NCBI GenBank assembly: GCA_964604045.1
Contig: CAZRXM010000015.1
Coordinates: 1-18,142, forward strand
DNA: 18,142 bases
Source: DRVP01 sp964604045
Lineage (GTDB): Archaea; Thermoproteota; Bathyarchaeia; Bathyarchaeales; Bathycorpusculaceae
Direction: 5' to 3'
The notes beneath the pieces are model-generated. The model ran no database searches. It was not told where the DNA came from and saw only the letters and a program-made list of their open reading frames with translations. Shown here in pieces: positions 5,643-11,660 of this stretch (within the stretch, counting starts at the first letter, position 1; each line of letters starts with the position of its first letter). The position numbers and the translations under genes were made by a program.

Positions 5643-6842
5643 ATGGAAAGTTTTAATCCGGAAGAATTTGTTGCAATGCAAGTTAAAGCAATAAGGGAAG
5701 CCATAGGCGGCCAAAAAGCCCTGGTGGCGGTTTCCGGCGGTGTAGACAGTACCACATGCGCCGTTTTAACGCGTAAGGCTATAGGCGAAAACCTTGTCTG
5801 CGTTTTTTTGGACGACGCCTTCATGAGGGAGGGCGAACCTGAAAAAGTGGCGGAGATCCTCTCAAGAGAACCTTTCAACGTCCCAGTGAAAATCGTGAAT
5901 GTCCGCGAGCGCTTCTTAAACGCCATGAAAGGTTTGAGGGACGCAGAAGAGAAACGCAAAAGGTTCCGCGAAACTTTCTACAATGTTTTAAGCGAAACAG
6001 CCAAAAAAGAAGGCTGCACTGTACTGGTGCAGGGTACCATCCGAGCCGACATTGTAGAAACTGTTGGCGGTGTAAAAACCCAGCATAATGTTCTTGAGCA
6101 GATTGGCATAAACCCCATGGAAAAGTTTGGCTTCAAAGTGGTTGAGCCTTTACTCACGCTTTACAAGGAGCAAGTGCGCATGGTCGCCCGATACTTGGGC
6201 TTGCCGCCAGAAGTTTCCGAGAGACAGCCCTTTCCAGGTCCAGGGCTTTCGGTGCGGGTTGTGGGCGAAATCCGACAGGACAAGCTTGAAACTCTTAGAA
6301 AGGCGACAACCATCGTGGAGGACATGCTTTCCGAACACAAGCCAAGCCAGTACTTCGCAGCCATAATAGATAACGAGGAGGTTCAAGAGCCCTTTGCAAC
6401 CCATGTGCAAGAGACCGTGGCGAGACTCCTAAATGTGCCATCTAGAAACGTGCACGTGAAAGTTTTTAGGGATAAGGCTACAGGCGTTGAGGGCGGCAAG
6501 AGACGCTATGGAAAAATCGTAGGCGTTAAGGTTAAAGCGGCTGACGGGAAGATTTTCCAGACGTCAATTTCAAGGCTTGTCTCCTTACATGCTAAAATAA
6601 TCAGCGAAAACCCAGCTATAACAAGGGTTTTGTACACCGTAACTGATGTGGCTGAAAAGAGGCCATACGTCATGACCATCAGAGCCGTCCAAACAAAAGA
6701 CTTCCTAACCGCACGAGTCTCCGAGATACCGTGGGAAACCCTGGAAAAGACCGCTGAAGCGATCCTTGCGAAATGCCCCAACGTTTCAACAGTTTACTAT
6801 GATGTTACGCCAAAACCCCCAGCCACCATAGAAATGGAGTAG
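5643..6842 (+). CDS. guaAB: GMP synthase ATP-pyrophosphatase subunit with apparent double dimerisation domain
   Basis: Activates XMP with ATP and aminates it to GMP, using ammonia from a separate glutaminase subunit (GuaAa, not in this window). Of 399 residues, the N-terminal PP-loop ATPase carries VAVSGGVDSTT (about 29-39), LVQGTIRADIVET and RQPFPGPGLSVRVVGE (about 194-209). The C-terminus ends in the family signature TPKPPATIEME. Usual archaeal subunits are about 305-310 residues; here some 90 extra lie between QYFAAIIDN and RPYVMTIRAV. The extra part (about 280-337: GVEGGKRRYGKIVGVKV to ITRVLYTVTD) resembles the final domain (about 340-399), as if two dimerisation subdomains were in tandem. 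ATG 5643-5645 is chosen because GGAG at 5633-5636 is 6 nt upstream; ATG 5628 is the alternative. It converges with the MFS gene, leaving 2 bp. Confidence 0.94.
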   Translation: MESFNPEEFVAMQVKAIREAIGGQKALVAVSGGVDSTTCAVLTRKAIGENLVCVFLDDAFMREGEPEKVAEILSREPFNVPVKIVNVRERFLNAMKGLRDAEEKRKRFRETFYNVLSETAKKEGCTVLVQGTIRADIVETVGGVKTQHNVLEQIGINPMEKFGFKVVEPLLTLYKEQVRMVARYLGLPPEVSERQPFPGPGLSVRVVGEIRQDKLETLRKATTIVEDMLSEHKPSQYFAAIIDNEEVQEPFATHVQETVARLLNVPSRNVHVKVFRDKATGVEGGKRRYGKIVGVKVKAADGKIFQTSISRLVSLHAKIISENPAITRVLYTVTDVAEKRPYVMTIRAVQTKDFLTARVSEIPWETLEKTAEAILAKCPNVSTVYYDVTPKPPATIEME

Positions 6843-6844
6843 CG

Positions 6845-8083
6845 CTAAGCCTCCCTTTTCCTAGCCTCCTCAACCCCTAATAGGACTATTAACAACGCCG
6901 ATATGTCTAGTGGAATGCATAAAAGGAAGGGGGCAGAAGCACCTACGTTTTCGTATAGGGCTCCGCCAACCATTGAGCCAGCTGCCCCCACTAATACGTA
7001 GAGGGCGCCGATGCTGCCAAACAGTCTGCCCCGCCTTTCCCTTGGAATTATGTCGGCTTGCAGGGCCGCTGTTGCCGAACCAAAAAGGACCGAGGCCACG
7101 GCGAAGAGCGCGTAGACCAAAGCAAAGGTCGAGAAACTCTTTGAAAGGACGAAGATGGCCGTTGCCGGTGTGAATATTAGATGGGCGAGGATTAGTGCCT
7201 TTTTTCTGCCGAAAACGTCAACAACCTTGCCCAAAAACAGTCCTAAAGTAAACAGAATTGCCAAATTCACGGTGTTCACGGTGCCCCATTCCACATCACT
7301 TAAACCGACAATATTAAGGGCGTACAAGGAGCCGAAACGGTAGAAGAAGGGGTCTGTAAACGCAATAATCAACGTTGATGCGGTGAGAAAGGCCAAACTT
7401 TTCGGCATCAACCTCCAAGATTCGAAAATTTCACGCAGCGAATCCTTAAAAGCCAACTTCAACTCTTTCAGGTTGATAGGCTTTGTTTCTTTCAATGTTT
7501 CCTTCAAAAAAGCGTGACGTATAAGAGCAGCAATCAAACCCACGGTGAGGGCTACGCCATATATCAACCGCATTCCAAAATCTACGCCGTACATACCTAC
7601 CAATGCTCCGGCAATCAATGGCGAGAAAATGGACGGTAGCTGAGGCAAAACCCTAAAAGCTGCATAGCCCAAACCACGGTTTTCAGGGGTCAACGAGTCC
7701 GCTTCGATGGCTTCCAATGCTGGCTGATAAACTAGGCATAGATTCGAGAATATGACGCCAACTAAATAGAAAACCCAGTTGGGCGCCAAGATGAAGAATA
7801 TATTTGAAAGGGCTACGCCATAAGTCATAGTTACGATTATCTGTCTTCTTCCATGCTTATCAGCAATATAGCTTCCAGGCATCCGCACTATGAAAAGCGT
7901 TAACGAGCCTATGAAACCTATCAAACCGATCACGAACGGGGGTGCTCCGAGACTTTCAAAGAAAGGCGACTCGAAGGGCCAAGCGAGGGCTGAGCTAAAG
8001 CTGAAAAGGCTATAGCTTAGAACCAGCACTAGGAAGTTTCCACGGACAAATGTTAATTCTCTTTTTTTAATTTTATCCAGCAT
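6845..8083 (-). CDS. MFS transporter
   Basis: A 412-residue integral membrane protein with the twelve-helix pattern of the major facilitator superfamily. The loop 2-3 signature (motif A) reads GSYIADKHGRRQI at about residues 71-83, and a degenerate copy, LGKVVDVFGRKKAL, occurs at about 277-290, as expected for the two six-helix halves. The central loop (LKETLKETKPINLKELKLAF) is charged and cytoplasmic. The substrate cannot be told; drug or metabolite export is a common role for this subgroup. Start ATG 8081-8083, with GAAGGGT just upstream. A TATA-like CTTTTATG (minus strand, 8116-8123) would give a leader of about 10 nt. The gene is divergent from the 8169 gene with 85 bp between and convergent with guaAB. 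Confidence 0.92.
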   Translation of the reverse strand: MLDKIKKRELTFVRGNFLVLVLSYSLFSFSSALAWPFESPFFESLGAPPFVIGLIGFIGSLTLFIVRMPGSYIADKHGRRQIIVTMTYGVALSNIFFILAPNWVFYLVGVIFSNLCLVYQPALEAIEADSLTPENRGLGYAAFRVLPQLPSIFSPLIAGALVGMYGVDFGMRLIYGVALTVGLIAALIRHAFLKETLKETKPINLKELKLAFKDSLREIFESWRLMPKSLAFLTASTLIIAFTDPFFYRFGSLYALNIVGLSDVEWGTVNTVNLAILFTLGLFLGKVVDVFGRKKALILAHLIFTPATAIFVLSKSFSTFALVYALFAVASVLFGSATAALQADIIPRERRGRLFGSIGALYVLVGAAGSMVGGALYENVGASAPFLLCIPLDISALLIVLLGVEEARKREA

Positions 8084-8131
8084 TACCCTTCAGCCTTTTC
8101 AAGTGGAAAGGGTTTCATAAAAGGTTAAGCC

Positions 8132-8140
8132 CTAAATATG
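8132..8140 (+). promoter_or_regulatory. TATA box for the 8169 gene (possibly bidirectional)
   Basis: CTAAATATG on the plus strand predicts a transcript start at about 8160-8166, directly before ATG 8169, so the message is leaderless or nearly so; no SD is present. The same A/T element reads CATATTTAG on the minus strand and could add to expression of the MFS gene. Confidence 0.5.
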
Positions 8141-8168
8141 AGTGTAGCCCCTTCCTTCAGTGGTGTCC

Positions 8169-8495
8169 ATGTTCCAGGTTAGAGTTCATAAAATTGAGTC
8201 CATTCGAGACCCTGACGGAAACCTTGGAAAACGCATAGAACTCGTCGAGGAACGTCCCATCCCCCAGTTCGCCATTAGACCACAGTCTGAAGAGGCTAGA
8301 GTTGTTCAAGAGGTTTTTCAGGCTTTACAGCAGCAGCTGCCCATTTTCCCAGCGAGAGCCCAGTTTACAATTCCAAAGATAATACTGTTCCTAACAGAGG
8401 AGGAGTATGAAAGCCTAGGAATAGACTTCGACGTCAACCAGGTTTACGAGATATCCCTTGAAAACCAGTCCATAAAGTTTAGGAAAACCTCATGA
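8169..8495 (+). CDS. Small archaeal protein, arcadin-1-like
   Basis: About 108 residues, starting MFQVRVHKIESIRDPDGNLG. The body alternates strand-like segments (KRIELVEERPIPQF, FTIPKIILFLTEEEYESLGI) and ends FDVNQVYEISLENQSIKFRK, suggesting a compact, mostly beta, cytoplasmic protein. The combination of an N-terminal V-x-K/R-x-x-S-I-R-D-P-x-G-N motif and FLTEEEYE-x-LG-I-x-FDVN is, from memory, close to proteins labelled arcadin-1 family, small partners of crenactin in the archaeal actin system; I cannot confirm this here and no crenactin gene is present in the window. I chose ATG 8169 over GTG 8160 because the TATA element at 8132-8140 predicts a leaderless start here. It converges with the frameshifted gene at 8514. 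Confidence 0.68.
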   Translation: MFQVRVHKIESIRDPDGNLGKRIELVEERPIPQFAIRPQSEEARVVQEVFQALQQQLPIFPARAQFTIPKIILFLTEEEYESLGIDFDVNQVYEISLENQSIKFRKTS

Positions 8496-8513
8496 CAGCC
8501 CTTCTGATCCTCT

Positions 8514-8806
8514 TTAGGCGACGTATTTTGGATGGAACGATAAGACGAACATCATGCTACGCAGGGCATTGCACACTTGCTCCAGACTTTTCGAGCATTC
8601 TCCGTCGAAGTAGAGTGGCACGGGGTCTGCCCTTCACCCTCATAGTACACGTAGATGGGTGTGTTGCCTTTAAACGATACAATTTCAAAGTCCATGTTCA
8701 AAGCTTTCGCCGTTTTCTCAACAGCAGCCTTCACCACCTTCAGCCTCTTTTTGCAAGAAGCCGTCTTCGGAGCGTAAACCAAAAGTTTTCCAAGGCTTGA
8801 CTCCAA
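8514..8806 (-). pseudogene. Small hypothetical gene with one frameshift
   Basis: The first part, MESSLGKLLVYAPKTASCKK through FKGNTPIYVYYEGEGQTP, is open from TTG 8804-8806, which has a strong SD (GGAGG at 8816-8820, 9 nt spacing). At the GGGG run 8622-8625 the frame is lost. In the next frame it continues VPLYFDGECSKSLEQVCNAL, RSMMFVLSFHPKYVA and stops at 8514-8516, 18 bp from the convergent 8169 gene. Joined, it is about 97 residues. One missing base in the homopolymer explains the break. I do not recognise the family; it looks like a compact alpha/beta protein with four Cys-containing positions (SCKKR, GECSK, VCNAL). A TATA-like CTTTTTAAAC is at 8841-8850. The joined protein has a sensible composition and end point, so I think this is a real gene with an error or a fresh mutation. 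Confidence 0.6.
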
Positions 8807-8840
8807 AACCGTCAGCCTCCGAAGCTTCGCTGTCTTTCTT

Positions 8841-8850
8841 GTTTAAAAAG
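8841..8850 (-). promoter_or_regulatory. TATA box of the 8806 gene
   Basis: CTTTTTAAAC on the minus strand, predicting a start near 8820, just before the GGAGG (8816-8820). A 10-bp palindrome CGAAGCTTCG (8820-8829) lies at this predicted start. Confidence 0.4.
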
Positions 8851-8959
8851 CCAGTGGCGCATTGTCAAAACCACACCTAGGGGAGAGTTAAGTTAAAGTG
8901 AAGGCTGAACACCTAAAACTTAAGCGTGTTTTACCCGAAAAAGGGAGGTTGAGGTTTTC

Positions 8960-9235
8960 ATGAAGGTTAGGGCCCACGTGTTTGTAAGTGGACGTGTTCA
9001 AGGCGTATTTTTCAGGCATGAAACTCGCCGTGAAGCGAGGATGCGGGGTGTGAAAGGCTGGGTTCGCAATCTTCCAGACGGCAGGGTTGAGGCCGTCTTT
9101 GAAGGCGAGGAGGAAGCCGTAAAAGAGCTTATAGAATTCTGCAAACGTGGACCGCCAGGCGCGAAGGTTACTGGCGTAGATGTTAGATGGGAGGACTATA
9201 CAGGCGAGTTTAAAGACTTCGAGATAAGGTATTAG
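8960..9235 (+). CDS. acyP: Acylphosphatase
   Basis: Hydrolyses acyl phosphates such as carbamoyl phosphate or 1,3-bisphosphoglycerate. It is 91 residues, the family norm. Both signatures are present: GRVQGVFFRHETRREA, with the phosphate-binding loop and catalytic Arg (R in FFR), and GWVRNLPDGRVEAVFEG, with the catalytic Asn. It ends YTGEFKDFEIRY as expected. ATG 8960 has a long purine SD (GGGAGGTTGAGG, at about 8943-8954). The stop TAG overlaps by 3 bp the stop of the convergent gene ending at 9232. Whether it is linked to carbamoyl phosphate metabolism through carAB is speculative; they are not in one operon. Confidence 0.96.
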   Translation: MKVRAHVFVSGRVQGVFFRHETRREARMRGVKGWVRNLPDGRVEAVFEGEEEAVKELIEFCKRGPPGAKVTGVDVRWEDYTGEFKDFEIRY

Positions 9236-9657
9236 ACTCTAATTTTTGGAACGCGGAAGTGGCTGTCTTTCCCGGCGCTAACGTAGTCGCCGCCTGCTCC
9301 CCTAACTATTTGAGCTATTTTTGCAAAGTTTTCCGCGCCTAAATATTGGCGTGGCGTGATTTTGATGTATTCGCCCTTATCCTCAAAGTTTAAGAGGCCC
9401 TCTAAATCCTCTGGGAACATCATTTTAACGTCCTCTATGCCCATGGGCTTCTCAGCGGGCGGCTGTTCAGGCGTCTTCATCGGCGCCGGGATAGCTTTCT
9501 GTTGTCCATGCTGGGCGATGGCTATGGACTTCAAGGAGGTCGCAACCATTTTAAGGTCTTCAGCTATGCTGTTCAAAACTACAAGTAGTTCCTCCACTTT
9601 CTCGGCAAGCCTTTCGAGGTATTCCCTATCCTCACCCATAAGGGGTTCCCGCTTCAC
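9232..9657 (-). CDS. Coiled-coil protein with C-terminal conserved module, unknown function
   Basis: 141 residues, not recognised by name. Residues about 9-47 (EYLERLAEKVEELLVVLNSI, then LKMVATSLKSIA) have heptad spacing of Leu/Val/Ile and should form an oligomerising coiled coil. A Gln/Pro/Ala-rich linker follows (about 48-70: HGQQKAIPAPMKTPEQPPAE). The C-terminal part contains EYIKITPRQYLGAENFAKIA and IVRGAGGDYVSAGKDSHFRV, a small module with a GG-x-Y-V/I-S-A-G-K-x-SHF-R motif. That motif is reminiscent of short modules in archaeal and phage DNA-handling proteins, but I cannot name the family. The start is GTG 9655-9657 (in-frame ATG 9639 alternative); a TATA at 9683-9692 predicts a 5-nt leader. 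It is convergent with acyP and divergent from the cofE-like gene 45 bp away. Confidence 0.72.
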   Translation of the reverse strand: MKREPLMGEDREYLERLAEKVEELLVVLNSIAEDLKMVATSLKSIAIAQHGQQKAIPAPMKTPEQPPAEKPMGIEDVKMMFPEDLEGLLNFEDKGEYIKITPRQYLGAENFAKIAQIVRGAGGDYVSAGKDSHFRVPKIRV

Positions 9658-9670
9658 CCTTCGACTAAAA

Positions 9671-9692
9671 CTTATTCTACGTGGTATTTATC
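9671..9692. promoter_or_regulatory. Overlapping divergent promoters, 9657 gene / cofE-like gene
   Basis: Within 45 bp there are two A/T boxes pointing in opposite directions. CTTATTC (9671-9677, plus) predicts a start near 9700 and a leaderless ATG 9703. GATAAATACC (9683-9692, minus) predicts a start near 9662 and a 5-nt leader for GTG 9657. The two initiation complexes would overlap. Confidence 0.45.
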
Positions 9693-9702
9693 AGTTAGCG
9701 TG

Positions 9703-10594
9703 ATGAACGCGAAAATCGAGATTTATGGTTTGAAGATAAATAGAGAAATTGCGCCCAACACTGACCTTTCAGCGTTGATTGTTGGTGAAGCTGAGAGGCA
9801 AGTTGGCGGCGTGAGAGACGGCGACATAATTGTAGTGACTTCTAAAATTGTTTCAAAAGCTATGGAAGAATCCATAAACTTGCAGAAACTAAGCCTTCCC
9901 GCAAAGCCATGCGCCTCTCTAAATTCTACAAGACTCCTCCAGAAGTTATGGAACTATACCTTAAAGCTGGCAAGGTTGTAGCCGTTATCCCTGTGGAAAA
10001 GTTTGCTCGAAGGTTTTAGCGCTTCTTCGTCGAACACACCTTCAACTCCAACGCAGCGTGGAAAGTTATTGAGGAGCATCCTTACCTTTTCGTTGTAGAC
10101 GTTGACGGCAAGCTGTTAAGCTGGGGTGGAATAGACTTTTCAAACGCTCCACTTGGGTTCTGCACGTCTCCACTGGAGAATCCGGATGAATCCGCCAAAT
10201 CCATTAGACTTGGGATAAAGAGGTTGACCGGGAGGGAGGTGGCCGTTGTCATATCGGACACGGAATGGAAGCTTGACAAGTTCGGCTCAGTGGATGTTGC
10301 AATAGGGTCCTCTGGTATTCAGCCCGTAAAAAAGGGCTTCGGAGCCAAGACTTGTACGGGAAACCGAAGTTTGGTGGGGTGGACAACTTTGTGGATTTGG
10401 TTTCAGCGGCTGCGAACATGGTTTTCGGCCAAACAGGTGAGGCTACGCCAATAGCGATAATAAGAGGGCTTTGTTATGAAAAAAGCGAAGGGGGAGTCAA
10501 GGACATAGTGTATTCGAGGAAAATGTTTAGAGAAGCCTTTAAAGCGGTGGTTTGGGAAAGCGTCAAGTTCAAGCTCCTATCCAAACTACTATGA
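9703..10594 (+). pseudogene. CofE-like F420-0:gamma-glutamyl ligase homologue, two frameshifts and a stop
   Basis: The family adds glutamates to coenzyme F420. The open start, MNAKIEIYGLKINREIAPNT to DGDIIVVTSKIVSKAMEES, carries the CofE hallmark VVTSKIVSKA. The frame shifts near 9885-9892 and resumes KPSRKAMRLSKFYKTPPEVM; an in-frame TAG follows at 10017-10019; the frame then stays open through WGGIDFSNAPLGFCTSP, VAVVISDTEWKLDKFGSVDV and AIGSSGIQPVKKGFGAK; a second shift near 10349 resumes DLYGKPKFGGVDNFVDLVSA and ends TGA 10592-10594. Both shifts need one missing base. The joined protein, about 297 residues, is longer than the usual 250 because of about 35 residues around the TAG. The canonical DT-x-GR segment reads DTEWKLDKFG, so even an intact copy may be a paralogue with another substrate. 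rtcA follows after 19 bp. Confidence 0.8.
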
Positions 10595-10613
10595 TGGTGC
10601 ATGTGGGGCTTGG

Positions 10614-11657
10614 GTGCGGTTGATTGAAATCGATGGCAGCCAGAAGAGCGGAAGCGGCACAATACTGCGGCTTTCAGTCGCCCTAGCCTCCATACTTGGC
10701 GAACCCCTTCACATCTTCAACATTAGGCAGAACAGACCCCAGCCCGGGCTGCGCCCCCAGCACTTGGAGGCTGTTTTAACGGCGGCTAAACTCTGCGATG
10801 CAGATGTAAAAGGCGCGGTTTTAAACTCCCGGGAGTTGTGGTTCACGCCTAAACGCGTTAGGGGCGGAAAGTTTGAGGCTGAAATTGGCACAGCCGGAAG
10901 CATTCCCATGCTTATCATGACTGTTCTTCCAATATGCCTTTTCGCAGACAACCCGGTTTACCTTCACGTTTCGAAGGGCGGAACCGACGTCTCCCACTCT
11001 CCTACGATAAACTATATGCGGCATGTTTTTCTTCAGGTTTTAAGGCGCATGGGCGTAAACGCATCCATAACAGTCCACAAGTATGGCTATTACCCCAAGG
11101 GCATGGGCGAGGTTACCTTAATCGTTGAGCCTTGCAAGGGGCTTAAGCCGATTCTAGTGGAGGAGTTCGGCTCGGTGAAAACTGTTAAGGGCGTTTCAGT
11201 CTGCACCTTCCTAGCCGAGAGAAGGGTTGCCGAACGACAAGCGGAGGCGGCTAAAAACTATCTTCGCGGTAAAGGCTTAACGGCTGACATTCAAGTCGTG
11301 AACGATCGTTCAAACCCGCTGCAGAAGGGAAGCTCCATAGTGCTTTGGGTTGAAACCGAAAGGGGCGCCGTTCTGGGAGCGGACGCCATAGGTGAACTGG
11401 GGAAGACAAGCGAGGCTGTGGGCGTAGAAGCTGCTGAAAAACTCTACGCGGAGGTTAGTTCAAGGGCAACTGTAGACGTGCATTTGGCTGACATGCTCAT
11501 CCCATACGTAGCCTTAGCGAAGGGTAGATCCGCCTACTACGCGCGGGAGCTTTCTGACCACCTGGAAACGAACATTTGGCTTGCTGAAACAATTCTCGGC
11601 GTGAGGTTCAAGGTGGAAAAGTTTAACGGCCTCTACAAAGTGGAGAAGGTTGGCTGA
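10614..11657 (+). CDS. rtcA: RNA 3'-terminal phosphate cyclase
   Basis: Converts RNA 3'-phosphate ends to 2',3'-cyclic phosphates through a covalent enzyme-AMP. It is 347 residues, the family norm of about 340. Visible motifs are IEIDGSQKSGSGTILRLSVA (residues about 4-23), NRPQPGLRPQHLEAV, SKGGTDVSHSPTINYM and VDVHLADMLIPYVALAKG, in which His290 corresponds to the adenylated His309 of the E. coli enzyme. The opening glycine motif is usually DGS-x-GEGGGQ; here it is DGSQKSGSGT, a noticeable variation. The start is GTG 10614 with only a weak GGGG upstream; TTG 10620 is an alternative. It lies 19 bp after the broken cofE-like gene and 3 bp before fau-1, in a run of RNA enzymes. Confidence 0.94.
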   Translation: MRLIEIDGSQKSGSGTILRLSVALASILGEPLHIFNIRQNRPQPGLRPQHLEAVLTAAKLCDADVKGAVLNSRELWFTPKRVRGGKFEAEIGTAGSIPMLIMTVLPICLFADNPVYLHVSKGGTDVSHSPTINYMRHVFLQVLRRMGVNASITVHKYGYYPKGMGEVTLIVEPCKGLKPILVEEFGSVKTVKGVSVCTFLAERRVAERQAEAAKNYLRGKGLTADIQVVNDRSNPLQKGSSIVLWVETERGAVLGADAIGELGKTSEAVGVEAAEKLYAEVSSRATVDVHLADMLIPYVALAKGRSAYYARELSDHLETNIWLAETILGVRFKVEKFNGLYKVEKVG

Positions 11658-11660
11658 AAA

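Noticed and set aside
8492..8800. A plus-strand open frame opposite the 8514-8806 gene
   Set aside because: The minus strand has an SD-supported start, a TATA box and a coherent joined protein; the plus frame has none of these.
8820..8829. A 10-bp palindrome CGAAGCTTCG at the predicted start of the 8806 transcript
   Set aside because: Perfect 10-bp palindromes are expected about once per kilobase, so this alone is not evidence of an operator.
10017..10019. Pyrrolysine encoded by TAG
   Set aside because: TAG is a normal terminator for several intact genes here and nothing in the window suggests a pyl system; mutation or error is simpler.
1864..10594. Programmed -1 frameshifting as the cause of the six frame breaks
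   Set aside because: None of the sites has a slippery heptamer, and three breaks in one transporter gene are implausible for programmed recoding.
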